Source: Bacteroidota bacterium (GTDB taxonomy: Bacteria; Bacteroidota; Bacteroidia; Flavobacteriales; Schleiferiaceae). From it: a stretch of 6,188 nucleotides of DNA. The translations under genes and the position numbers were made by a program. The DNA lies in assembly GCA_003023665.1 (NCBI GenBank), contig PXYR01000102.1:1-6188 (forward strand), written 5' to 3'. Under the pieces are notes generated by a model. It was not told the DNA's origin and searched no databases. It saw nothing but the letters and a program-made list of their open reading frames with translations. Below, piece by piece: positions 1 through 6,188 of the stretch (the stretch's first letter is position 1; every line of letters starts with the position of its first letter).

Positions 1-128
1 TTAGCTATTACGGGGGCACTGTATGTGAAGACTTATTTTATTACGGTCTATGTTTTCCGTCAGGATCAAACCTAACAGAAGAAGAGTGGCAGCGTATCGA
101 GAACGGAATTTCTGAATTCTTTCGGTAG
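1..128 (+). CDS. C-terminal end of a DegT/DnrJ/EryC1/StrS-family sugar aminotransferase (partial)
   Basis: The reading frame is open from the left edge (first full codon at 3) to the TAG at 126-128, giving 41 residues. The tail contains 'LFYYGLCFPSGSNLTEEEW', which matches the typical end of PLP-dependent nucleotide-sugar aminotransferases, where a (C)LPSGSN(L/M)T-E/D motif is followed by a short amphipathic helix. The pattern is closest to the branch I know from PglE-like enzymes, which transfer an amino group from glutamate to the 4-keto group of a UDP-4-keto-6-deoxy sugar in the cytoplasm. The PLP lysine and most of the protein lie outside the window, so substrate and exact subfamily cannot be decided. 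The position beside wzc, a flippase and a polymerase fits amino-sugar precursor synthesis for the same polysaccharide. The family call rests on this motif alone. Confidence 0.78.
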   Translation, partial: SYYGGTVCEDLFYYGLCFPSGSNLTEEEWQRIENGISEFFR

Positions 129-177
129 ATGAATAATTATGCATTTCATATCTCTATTTAGTTAGGTAGCTTTTGAT

Positions 178-208
178 TTTGTAGTTCAAAATCTCACTTG
201 TAACTTTC
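178..208 (+). promoter_or_regulatory. Possible Bacteroidota-type promoter ahead of the small membrane-protein gene
   Basis: A TTTG at 178-181 is followed after 19 bases by TAACTTTC at 201-208. The known Bacteroidota primary-sigma consensus is TTTG near -33 and TAnnTTTG near -7, separated by roughly 19-21 bases. The -33 box is exact and the -7 box matches five of six fixed positions, with the final G replaced by C. Transcription would begin at about 212-216, leaving a short leader before GTG 232 or about 70 bases before ATG 286. Such short motifs arise by chance in AT-rich DNA, so this is only a candidate. Confidence 0.3.
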
Positions 209-231
209 ACATACCAAATCAAACTTTTTTA

Positions 232-723
232 GTGAAAAGAGATATCCGGAGTACGCACAAACCTTCTAATTCCAACAAATCTAAAATGGATTCTAGCGCC
301 ATTAAAGAGCCACGGATTATAGCCATTATTGGATTTGTTTTGCTTATTCCTGGATTAGTAGCATTGATACCCTTTAACATATCCTGGATACAGTTATGGG
401 ACCTGCCTTTTTTTATTCTATCTGCACTAGGCGCAGTATTATTGAGTATTGCCAATTCAAAGATAGGTTGGTGGATTAAAGTCGAAGACAACGTGTTGTA
501 TTACTCAAAATTTTCTGTGTTTAGCAATTGGAAGAAAAGAAGAGGCGTTGAATTCGCCATACCAATTCAAACTATAAATAGGCTAAAAATGGAGCGCCAT
601 CAGGTAATAATCTACCATAAAGACTCTAAAAAATTGATGTTTAACACCGTTGGGATAAAAAAAGCGGAAATGCAAAATCTCAAGGCAATTTTTGAAGAAA
701 TTCAGGGTAGGCTCCTACGTTAG
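232..723 (+). CDS. Small membrane protein with two predicted helices and a PH-like C-terminal domain (hypothetical)
   Basis: I do not recognise this 163-residue protein as a named gene. A basic, polar N-terminus (about 1-26) is followed by two hydrophobic segments at about 29-47 and 58-76, then a soluble region. Residues 79-140 alternate hydrophobic and polar positions in short strand-like runs (IKVEDNVLYY, FAIPIQTINRLKM, HQVIIYHK, KLMFNTVGI), and a helix follows at about 143-158. This resembles the two-helix plus bacterial PH-like (DUF304/YdbT-like) layout, but no residue motif proves it. Positive residues at the N-terminus and after helix two suggest that both ends are cytoplasmic. The start is uncertain: GTG 232 gives the longest form, while ATG 286 (residue 19) has an A-rich upstream region and removes a low-complexity lead, so it is a strong alternative giving 145 residues. 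The gene is separated by over 100 bases on each side, so it may be an independent unit. A role in the polysaccharide pathway is suggested only by its location. Confidence 0.68.
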   Translation: MKRDIRSTHKPSNSNKSKMDSSAIKEPRIIAIIGFVLLIPGLVALIPFNISWIQLWDLPFFILSALGAVLLSIANSKIGWWIKVEDNVLYYSKFSVFSNWKKRRGVEFAIPIQTINRLKMERHQVIIYHKDSKKLMFNTVGIKKAEMQNLKAIFEEIQGRLLR

Positions 724-830
724 ATGAGCCCCTCAATTATTATGTTTTCATTCTTTTAAGAACATTCCTTATCCGTAACTTATAAAGTGTATTTTGCAAT
801 GAGAATAAAGCATATAATGCATTTGAATTC

Positions 831-3233
831 ATGAAAGAAAATGGTAACCAACGATTGGTTGTTCCCGCGGATCGGTTTGATATAAAAGATTTAGCGTTTG
901 CGATAATTCGGAAATGGCCTCTTATTTTGGCCGGGGGATTGATTGGTTTAACTATTGCATTTGTATTAAATCGTTATAAAAGTGACGTCTACGAACTTGA
1001 AGCAGTATTAAATGTAGAACAAGTTGAAAACCCCTTGGCCAGAAGTGGCGTTTCTTTGGTTGTCAATACGTTTGGTGAAAATAAATTGGACGTAAAGGAG
1101 CTGGTTCTGAAAAGTGTAGAGCTGAATAAGAGCGCAGCACGCAAATTGAAGTGGGAAGTCAATTATTTTCAAGTAGGTCGCTTAGCTCAAATAGAATTGT
1201 ATGAAAATTCACCAATAAAGGTTGAATTTGATAGAAATCATTACCAAATCGTCAAGGTTCCATTTTTCATAGAAGAAGATAACAATGGATTTATAATTTC
1301 AACAGATCAAGAAGGATCCGCTTCTATGGTTTATGATTACCAAACCGAGAATAGTATTCGATTAGATTCGGCAACGTATCCTTCTGGACGCTATCAATAC
1401 AATCAATGGATAGAAGGAAGAGGATATAGGTTCAAGATTCAAAAAACAGCCAATTTTAATCTTAGTGTTGGCGCAAGATTAGGTATTGTTTTTAATACCA
1501 TTTCAAGTATTGCTCATAATAATCGTAAATCATTAAACGTCAACATTTCTGCAAAGGCAAATTCCACTACAATGCGACTTTCCGCGAGAGGCAACAACCT
1601 ATTTAAACTCTCTGATTTAATAAATACAACGGTTGAAACATTAAGAGAACATGAGCTTGAACGTAAGAATGAGAGAGCACGAAACACGCTTCTTTTTATT
1701 GACGAGCAAATAAATGGAATTATCGGTGATTTAAGGAATTCAGAGAAGAATTTGGAGTCTTTTCGAGCACAAAACTTGATCATTGACTTAGGCGCTGAGA
1801 GTCAGGAATTGTTGGCTCAGATCAGTGATATAGACCAGCAGCTAACGGAAAACTTGCTTCTCCAACGTTACTACACTTATGTTATTGATTTTTTACAAAA
1901 GAACACTCAGCTTAGAGAACTTTCTTTACCTCCATTAAATGGCATTGAGGATCCTGTTGTATCTACACTTATTGAAAAGTTAGTTGGTTTGAATGGTGAG
2001 TTAACCAATTCACGTTTAATGTTGAGTTCAGATAACCCAAGGGTTCAAAATTTACAAAATGAAATCACCAATACTCGTGAGGCTTTGATTCAGGGGGCGA
2101 ACAACGCCCTAGAGCACATGAAAGTACTGGAGGTAGACATTCAAAACAGATTTTTAGAATTCCAACAAAAAATAACTACACTGCCTGCAAAGGAACAGCA
2201 ATTTATCAATATTCAGCGCCGGTATGAAACTTACGGCAGGCAATATGAGATGTTGCTTGAAAAGAGAGCAGAGGCTGGAATCCTTCAAGCTAGTAATCTG
2301 CCGGATACTCAGGTAATTGATAGCGCAACTGCAGAATTCCAAAGACCAATTTCACCAAATAGAAGTAGAAACCTCCTTATAGGCTTATTAATTGGAATGG
2401 CTTTACCGATTGTTGTAGTCATCGTGTTGGATTCTATTAATAATAAAATTCGAAGTAGAAAAGACATTGAAGTTATGACCCCTATACCCATCTTAGGGGC
2501 AATTGGAAACTCAAAAGAAGACGGCCTGATTGTGGTCAAAAAGCCAAAGGCCGTCGTTACAGAATCTTTTAGGGGTATTGTGGCCAATTTAAACTTCATC
2601 ATCGATGATTTTAAAAATGCTTCTAGTGGGTCGGGAAAACTAATTATGGTCACTTCTTCAATAGGAGGTGAGGGGAAAACATTTCTTTCATCAAATTTAG
2701 CCTCTACCCTTGCCATGTCTGGGCTTAAAACGTGTCTAGTAGGGGTTGATTTACGCAAGCCAAAAATCCTCAAGAATTTTGATCTTGAAAGCAGCATTGG
2801 TCTAAGTTCATATCTCACAGATTTTTCCCTAGAGTTACCTCAAATTATTCAGGATAGTGGTGTTAATAATCTTGATGTTATTGGATCTGGTCCAATTCCA
2901 CCTAATCCGGCTGAATTATTAGGAAGAACTAGGTATGATGACTTTCTTAACTTACTAAAAGAAAATTATCATGTGGTTGTTTTGGACACACCGCCTATAG
3001 GTCTTGTTGCAGATGCTTTACAAATGCTTCCTAAAGTTGACGGAACGGTTTACGTTACTAGATTTAATTACACACCACGTGAGTTGCTTGGATTCATTAA
3101 CGACCAGTATGAAAACAACAACGTTTCCAACGTAGGAATTCTTTTAAACGATGTTAAAGGAGCAGGGGCTTACGGCTACGGCTACGGCTACGGCTATGGC
3201 GGTTATGGTGGCTACGGTTATCACAATGAATGA
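831..3233 (+). CDS. wzc: Wzc-like polysaccharide co-polymerase with fused BY-kinase domain
   Basis: This 800-residue inner-membrane protein regulates chain length and export of surface polysaccharide by ATP-dependent tyrosine autophosphorylation. A Wzz-type N-terminal region begins near residue 16 with a first membrane helix at about 29-47. The large periplasmic part has helical, probably coiled-coil stretches at about 270-345 and 380-450, and a GNVR-like segment before helix two that ends in a proline-containing 'QRPISPNR' (504-511). Helix two spans about 513-534. The cytoplasmic kinase has Walker A 'SSIGGEGKT' (609-617, Lys616), Walker A' 'VGVDLRKP' (637-644, Asp640) and Walker B 'VVVLDTPP' (715-722, Asp719). 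The tail holds eight tyrosines at 781-797, the usual phosphorylation cluster. The length matches full Wzc proteins with kinase fused, unlike split CapA/CapB forms. The EX2RX2R oligomerisation motif is incomplete: Glu578 and Arg581 are present but the second Arg is Val584. ATG 831 has no clear Shine-Dalgarno, but the Wzz domain begins soon after and no better start is visible. The flippase gene follows after 48 bases. Confidence 0.95.
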   Translation: MKENGNQRLVVPADRFDIKDLAFAIIRKWPLILAGGLIGLTIAFVLNRYKSDVYELEAVLNVEQVENPLARSGVSLVVNTFGENKLDVKELVLKSVELNKSAARKLKWEVNYFQVGRLAQIELYENSPIKVEFDRNHYQIVKVPFFIEEDNNGFIISTDQEGSASMVYDYQTENSIRLDSATYPSGRYQYNQWIEGRGYRFKIQKTANFNLSVGARLGIVFNTISSIAHNNRKSLNVNISAKANSTTMRLSARGNNLFKLSDLINTTVETLREHELERKNERARNTLLFIDEQINGIIGDLRNSEKNLESFRAQNLIIDLGAESQELLAQISDIDQQLTENLLLQRYYTYVIDFLQKNTQLRELSLPPLNGIEDPVVSTLIEKLVGLNGELTNSRLMLSSDNPRVQNLQNEITNTREALIQGANNALEHMKVLEVDIQNRFLEFQQKITTLPAKEQQFINIQRRYETYGRQYEMLLEKRAEAGILQASNLPDTQVIDSATAEFQRPISPNRSRNLLIGLLIGMALPIVVVIVLDSINNKIRSRKDIEVMTPIPILGAIGNSKEDGLIVVKKPKAVVTESFRGIVANLNFIIDDFKNASSGSGKLIMVTSSIGGEGKTFLSSNLASTLAMSGLKTCLVGVDLRKPKILKNFDLESSIGLSSYLTDFSLELPQIIQDSGVNNLDVIGSGPIPPNPAELLGRTRYDDFLNLLKENYHVVVLDTPPIGLVADALQMLPKVDGTVYVTRFNYTPRELLGFINDQYENNNVSNVGILLNDVKGAGAYGYGYGYGYGGYGGYGYHNE
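3171..3200 (+). repeat. TACGGC hexanucleotide repeat coding the Tyr-Gly tail of Wzc
   Basis: Four exact TACGGC units (3171-3194) are followed by a fifth with one silent change, TATGGC (3195-3200). They encode five Tyr-Gly pairs (residues 781-790). Downstream the Tyr/Gly pattern continues with mixed codons (GGT, TAT, TAC) to residue 797, so the nucleotide repeat is purer than the protein pattern requires. Because the unit is six bases, gain or loss of copies keeps the frame and only changes the number of tyrosines. Confidence 0.9.
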
Positions 3234-3241
3234 TATTTATC

Positions 3242-3267
3242 TATTCAAGACGCACTTTTCTTGAGTA
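3242..3267 (+). other. Inverted repeat / RNA hairpin between wzc and the flippase gene
   Basis: The left arm 3242-3250 (TATTCAAGA) pairs with 3259-3267 (TCTTGAGTA) as a nine-pair stem with one G-U pair and an eight-base loop (CGCACTTT). It sits within the 48-base gap between the stop of wzc and the ATG at 3282. No run of T follows the right arm, so it does not look like an intrinsic terminator. It could moderate readthrough, protect or guide cleavage of the mRNA, or be chance; function is unknown. Confidence 0.4.
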
Positions 3268-3281
3268 TTGCACCATGAGTT

Positions 3282-4745
3282 ATGTCCAATGTTTCCAAAG
3301 AAAGCCAAAGTAAACTAGGACTCACAAAAGGACTCAGATGGTCTGTATATGAGGTTTATGGTGCTCAATTTGCTTCTTTTTTTATTTCTATCATTCTTGC
3401 TAGACTATTATCTCCAAAAGATTTTGGTTTAGTTGGCATATCTATGGGCGCAATAGCCGTTCTAAGGTCATTTGTTTCACTTGGATTTAGCGAAGCACTC
3501 ATACAAGATCGAAAAGCTAGTTCTTCTGCAGCCAATTCTATTTTTACGCTTAACCTACTTACAGGAATACTCACATCCTTGTGTCTTTTCCTCAGTGCAC
3601 CAATCCTTGCCAAATATTTTGATAACCCCGAGCTTCTGCGAATCATTCAGTTTTTATCCATATTGAATTTGATTGAAGGCACGGCAAAAGTGCAATCGGC
3701 ATTATTCACAAAAACACTGAACTTTAGAACGCTTGCAATCAGAAAGCTAATTGCACAATTATTTTCAGGAATTCTCGCGGTAATATTAGCAATACAAGGA
3801 TTTGGTGTTTATGCCTTGGTAGCTCAATTTCTAGTAAGGGAAACAATTAGCACGTTATTGTTATGGAAACAGTCTATGTGGCGTCCAAAACTTGAATTAA
3901 AAGTTTCTGAATTAAATAGATTAAGGCCTATTGCTCAATATTCTTTTATTACAGGAATGCTGAACAGAACCTTGAAAGAGTTATTTACCTTCAGTATTGC
4001 TAAATCTTTTACGATAACTCAACTGGGTCTTTATTCGAAGGCTAATTCTGCTTTAGATTTTTTTAGTACCGGTGTATCGGCAAGTATCAACAAGTTTCTT
4101 TTTCCGGTCCTAAGCGGTATTCAGATTGACGAGGTGGAATTCAAAAAACGCTTTATGGAGGTGTATTATTTTGCGTTGACCGTAGTGCTTATTGTAACGT
4201 CAACTTGTTATGTTTCCGCAGAATCCATAATTACTGTTCTTTATGGGAAAAAATGGATTGGTTCCATATTCATTTTTAAATGTATATTAATTAAGGGTGT
4301 TACTTACACGCATTATAGCGTTGTGAAATCTGCTATTTTAGCTAAGAGTAAAGTAAGAGAAGGGTACATTTATGATAACATAAAGCGATTTGTGGAGCTC
4401 AGTTCACTAGTCCCATTATTATTCGGAAATTTTAATCTCTTTCTACATTGGTTTATAGTGACGCAGATAGTGAATATAATTGTTCAAAGCGCCTTAGTTC
4501 ATCGTGCAATTAACTTTTCTTACGAGGAACTTCTCGGTTTTTTGTTGAGTAATATTTTATTGTTTACTGTAGGCGTGCTTTTGTTAGAACATGTTTTTAT
4601 TTCATTTGATAATATACTTTTGCGCGACCTGCTCAAGACAATTTCAATATGGTTATTTATCCTTCTCAAGCTTGTCTTGTTTGATAGAAGCAAACTATTG
4701 GATATCCGTAATATTTCGCTCAAAATCTTGAGTTTCAAGAGATAG
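3282..4745 (+). CDS. wzx: Lipid-linked oligosaccharide flippase, WzxC/TuaB-type (MOP superfamily)
   Basis: This 487-residue polytopic protein would move undecaprenyl-linked repeat units from the cytoplasmic to the periplasmic face of the inner membrane. Recognisable features of the WzxC/TuaB/AmsL branch of the polysaccharide synthase family are the N-terminal 'GLRWSVYEVYGAQFASF' (17-33), 'ILARLLSPKDFGLVGIS' (38-54), 'LGFSEALIQ' (67-75), 'LGLYSKA' (248-254) and 'LYGKKWIGSI' (320-329). Hydrophobic segments recur along the chain, roughly at 27-43, 50-68, 87-108, 158-180, 298-318, 372-392, 394-410, 417-435 and 450-468, with further weaker ones, consistent with 12 or more helices. Length is typical for the family. 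ATG 3282 precedes the conserved N-terminal motif closely and is the natural start; an ATG at 3275 is in another frame and stops quickly. The polymerase gene follows only two bases after the TAG, so the two are surely cotranscribed. The substrate sugar cannot be read from the sequence. Confidence 0.9.
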   Translation: MSNVSKESQSKLGLTKGLRWSVYEVYGAQFASFFISIILARLLSPKDFGLVGISMGAIAVLRSFVSLGFSEALIQDRKASSSAANSIFTLNLLTGILTSLCLFLSAPILAKYFDNPELLRIIQFLSILNLIEGTAKVQSALFTKTLNFRTLAIRKLIAQLFSGILAVILAIQGFGVYALVAQFLVRETISTLLLWKQSMWRPKLELKVSELNRLRPIAQYSFITGMLNRTLKELFTFSIAKSFTITQLGLYSKANSALDFFSTGVSASINKFLFPVLSGIQIDEVEFKKRFMEVYYFALTVVLIVTSTCYVSAESIITVLYGKKWIGSIFIFKCILIKGVTYTHYSVVKSAILAKSKVREGYIYDNIKRFVELSSLVPLLFGNFNLFLHWFIVTQIVNIIVQSALVHRAINFSYEELLGFLLSNILLFTVGVLLLEHVFISFDNILLRDLLKTISIWLFILLKLVLFDRSKLLDIRNISLKILSFKR

Positions 4746-4747
4746 AT

Positions 4748-6184
4748 ATGGAACAGTATAGGGCATATCTATTTAATTATCGTGAGGCAAATTTGCATAT
4801 TCTCATTGCTATACTCTTTGGTCTTTTTCTAGACGGCGCAGGAATGGCGTTTAAATTCCTATTTATGCCGTACATACTTTATCTCATGTTAAGCCGGAAA
4901 GAAGAAAATGTACCAGGGCTAATCATAATGCTTTCTTATGGGAATATACTCACAGTATTTGCAGGTTTTGTTTGTGTTTATTTTAGCCTGAGTAGGCTTT
5001 CCAAGATTAAAGAGTTAGGCTATTTTAACCTTTGGCTTACCTTAATCCTAATGTTGCCAGTTTACCTTATTATTTTGGTAATGCGCTTGCAATCCGATGG
5101 CTTTATAGGCGGCTTTCAAAGTTTGGAACACTATATAGTTTTTTGGTTTCTTATCTACGGGGTATTAAACAGTGATATTGTCACAAGAAGAATGTTGAAT
5201 TTTACTGTTTTCCCATTTGTTATTTTACTTGTTTTAAGTACGGCCAATGTAATCCCTAATGACAGCATTAAAATCCTGTTTCGAATGACAGGGTTAGTTG
5301 AGTTGGTTATTATACTTATGGCTTTTAAGTACTTTCGTCGAGAGATAGATTTTAGTAATAGCATATATATCAGATTAAGCTTACTTTGTTACCTACCAGT
5401 TCGGGTATTTTATTTTTCAAGCTATAAGTTTACAGCATTACTTGGCTTATTAGTAGCCTTATATTTTGTTTATAAGAAGGAGGATTTTCTTCAAGTCTAT
5501 CCTCAAATCTTATCAGAAAAATTAAAGCGTAAGGCGAATTATATAGTTGCATTTCCAATTATTTTCACTGCCTTGACACTGTTGCTGACGCCAACCTTAG
5601 TTTATTCTTTTGAAGGGGTAGACCTCAATAGTTATTATGGTGGAGATTCTAGTTTTTTTCAAGTGATATTAGGGAAATTATTTGTTGACAGGGGCGTACT
5701 CTGGTTAAGCGCACTAGACACTATTTCTAACCAAGGCTCCTTTTTCCCCTCTGTTGACATTATAAATATTAAGCTGAACTTATTGCTTTCAAAAATCGGC
5801 TCTATAGAGGAAATAAGCTTTGGAGCACATAATATAATACTAGAGTTATGTAGGACGGAAGGTGTTTTATTCGGGGCTATACTTTCGGTGATTTACCTAA
5901 GGCAAATTCGTTTATTAATTAAAAATGTAGCAGATAATCACCCTACAGTAAATATTTACAGATTTGCCTTGGTAGGAATAGGAATTGCAGTTTTCACCAC
6001 AGGAATGTATACTATATCTTTAAATGTAGCATTCATTTATATGTTCTTAACAGGTGCTCTATCCCAAAGCAAAGACGAAGTGTTGGTTGAAAGCAATGCT
6101 CCGCAAGTTGTTATTAATGCTGTTGGTTTAGTAAAAAAGACAAAATTTAAGCGAGCAAATAATCTTCGTTGTGAAAAAGTATAA
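4748..6184 (+). CDS. Divergent O-antigen polymerase/ligase-like membrane protein (Wzy-type)
   Basis: This 478-residue, strongly hydrophobic protein probably polymerises polysaccharide repeat units at the periplasmic face of the inner membrane. About 10-12 membrane segments are visible, for example near 16-32, 36-48, 57-80, 92-113, 127-139, 152-168, 180-195, 226-242, 265-285, 372-386, 404-418 and 420-437. Between them lies a larger loop at about 288-365, the expected place for the periplasmic loop of Wzy/WaaL-like proteins. It carries 'DRGVLWLSALDTI' (314-326) and 'FGAHNIILELCRTEGVLFG' (358-376), which match the Arg...Trp and Gly-x-His-Asn...Gly pattern of the O-antigen ligase/polymerase domain; Arg315, Trp319 and His361 are the likely key residues. 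Overall similarity is low, as is usual for Wzy. Its position directly behind the flippase, with a two-base gap that allows coupled translation, supports the polymerase role over a ligase. The last 40 residues are a polar, basic cytoplasmic tail. No gene symbol is given because wzy is inferred by context. Confidence 0.82.
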   Translation: MEQYRAYLFNYREANLHILIAILFGLFLDGAGMAFKFLFMPYILYLMLSRKEENVPGLIIMLSYGNILTVFAGFVCVYFSLSRLSKIKELGYFNLWLTLILMLPVYLIILVMRLQSDGFIGGFQSLEHYIVFWFLIYGVLNSDIVTRRMLNFTVFPFVILLVLSTANVIPNDSIKILFRMTGLVELVIILMAFKYFRREIDFSNSIYIRLSLLCYLPVRVFYFSSYKFTALLGLLVALYFVYKKEDFLQVYPQILSEKLKRKANYIVAFPIIFTALTLLLTPTLVYSFEGVDLNSYYGGDSSFFQVILGKLFVDRGVLWLSALDTISNQGSFFPSVDIINIKLNLLLSKIGSIEEISFGAHNIILELCRTEGVLFGAILSVIYLRQIRLLIKNVADNHPTVNIYRFALVGIGIAVFTTGMYTISLNVAFIYMFLTGALSQSKDEVLVESNAPQVVINAVGLVKKTKFKRANNLRCEKV

Positions 6185-6188
6185 GGTA
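6171..6188 (+). CDS. Possible start of the next operon gene (partial, overlapping)
   Basis: A GTG at 6171 in the +1 frame relative to the polymerase gene reads MKKYKV to the right edge and overlaps the end of that gene by 14 bases. Short basic starts followed by hydrophobic residues (MKKYKV...) are common in glycosyltransferases, which would be expected here, and no other start lies between the stop at 6182-6184 and the edge. Only six codons are visible, so neither the gene nor its product can be confirmed. Confidence 0.3.

Noticed and set aside
129..161. Tiny ATG frames directly after stops (129-161, 10 codons; 724-759, 11 codons)
   Set aside because: The peptides are very short, of random composition, and have no ribosome-binding context; the repeated TAGATGA at both places is likely chance.
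165..172. GGTAGCTT resembling the core of the ops/JUMPstart element (GGCGGTAGCNT)
   Set aside because: Only the core matches, the enterobacterial RfaH system is not expected in this phylum, and the element is before a small hypothetical gene. Probably chance.
751..762. TTCTTTTAAGAA inverted repeat downstream of the small membrane-protein gene as a terminator
   Set aside because: The arms are five A/T-rich pairs with a two-base loop and no following T-run, so it could not form a stable terminator hairpin.
793..825. Promoter-like TTTG (793-796), 21 bases, TGCATTTG (818-825) just before wzc, plus a TATAAT at 813-818
   Set aside because: The -7 box would put the transcript start at or next to the ATG at 831, leaving no leader, and the TATAAT has no -35 partner at proper distance. 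Too weak to annotate.
2753..2758. Walker A' of Wzc has Gly in place of the first Asp (VGVDLRKP instead of xDxDLRRP)
   Set aside because: As far as I know the VGxD form is common among Bacteroidota Wzc proteins; the catalytic second Asp (Asp640) is present, so it is a clade trait and not damage.
2309..2818. A 169-codon open frame on the minus strand inside wzc, and shorter minus-strand frames inside the other genes
   Set aside because: They lie fully inside strong plus-strand genes, their products show no family features, and they are explained by low stop frequency opposite the coding strand.

Overview
The window looks like part of a surface-polysaccharide (capsule, exopolysaccharide or O-antigen) biosynthesis locus from a member of the Bacteroidota. 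The pointers are an AT-rich sequence, starts with A/T-rich upstream regions instead of clear Shine-Dalgarno sites, a possible TTTG / TAnnTTTG-type promoter, and a Wzc-type tyrosine kinase with the 'VGxDLRKP' Walker A' variant and Gly-Tyr tail that I associate with this phylum. The phylum call is an inference from these traits; I cannot place it to genus. All genes I can support lie on the + strand.

Layout: (1) positions 1-128 hold the last 41 codons of a DegT/DnrJ/EryC1/StrS-family sugar aminotransferase. (2) A 103-base gap contains a possible promoter. (3) 232-723 encodes a small unrecognised membrane protein with two predicted helices followed by a soluble domain that resembles a bacterial PH-like fold. 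(4) After a 107-base gap, 831-3233 encodes a full-length Wzc-like co-polymerase/BY-kinase ending in a cluster of eight tyrosines, five of them coded by a near-perfect hexanucleotide repeat. (5) A 48-base gap with a 9-bp hairpin leads to 3282-4745, a WzxC/TuaB-type flippase. (6) Two bases later, 4748-6184 encodes a divergent O-antigen polymerase/ligase-like (Wzy-type) membrane protein. (7) A further gene may begin with GTG at 6171, overlapping the end of the polymerase gene.

Together these form the core of a Wzx/Wzy-dependent pathway. The aminotransferase would make an amino-sugar precursor, the flippase would move lipid-linked repeat units across the inner membrane, the polymerase would join them, and Wzc would control chain length and export through cycles of tyrosine autophosphorylation. 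No outer-membrane Wza exporter, cognate phosphatase or complete glycosyltransferase is visible here; they may lie outside the window. No stretch longer than about 110 bases lacks a gene. I saw no RNA gene, CRISPR array or mobile element. I do not see a previously undescribed system. The least explained element is the small PH-like membrane protein inserted just ahead of the kinase gene.
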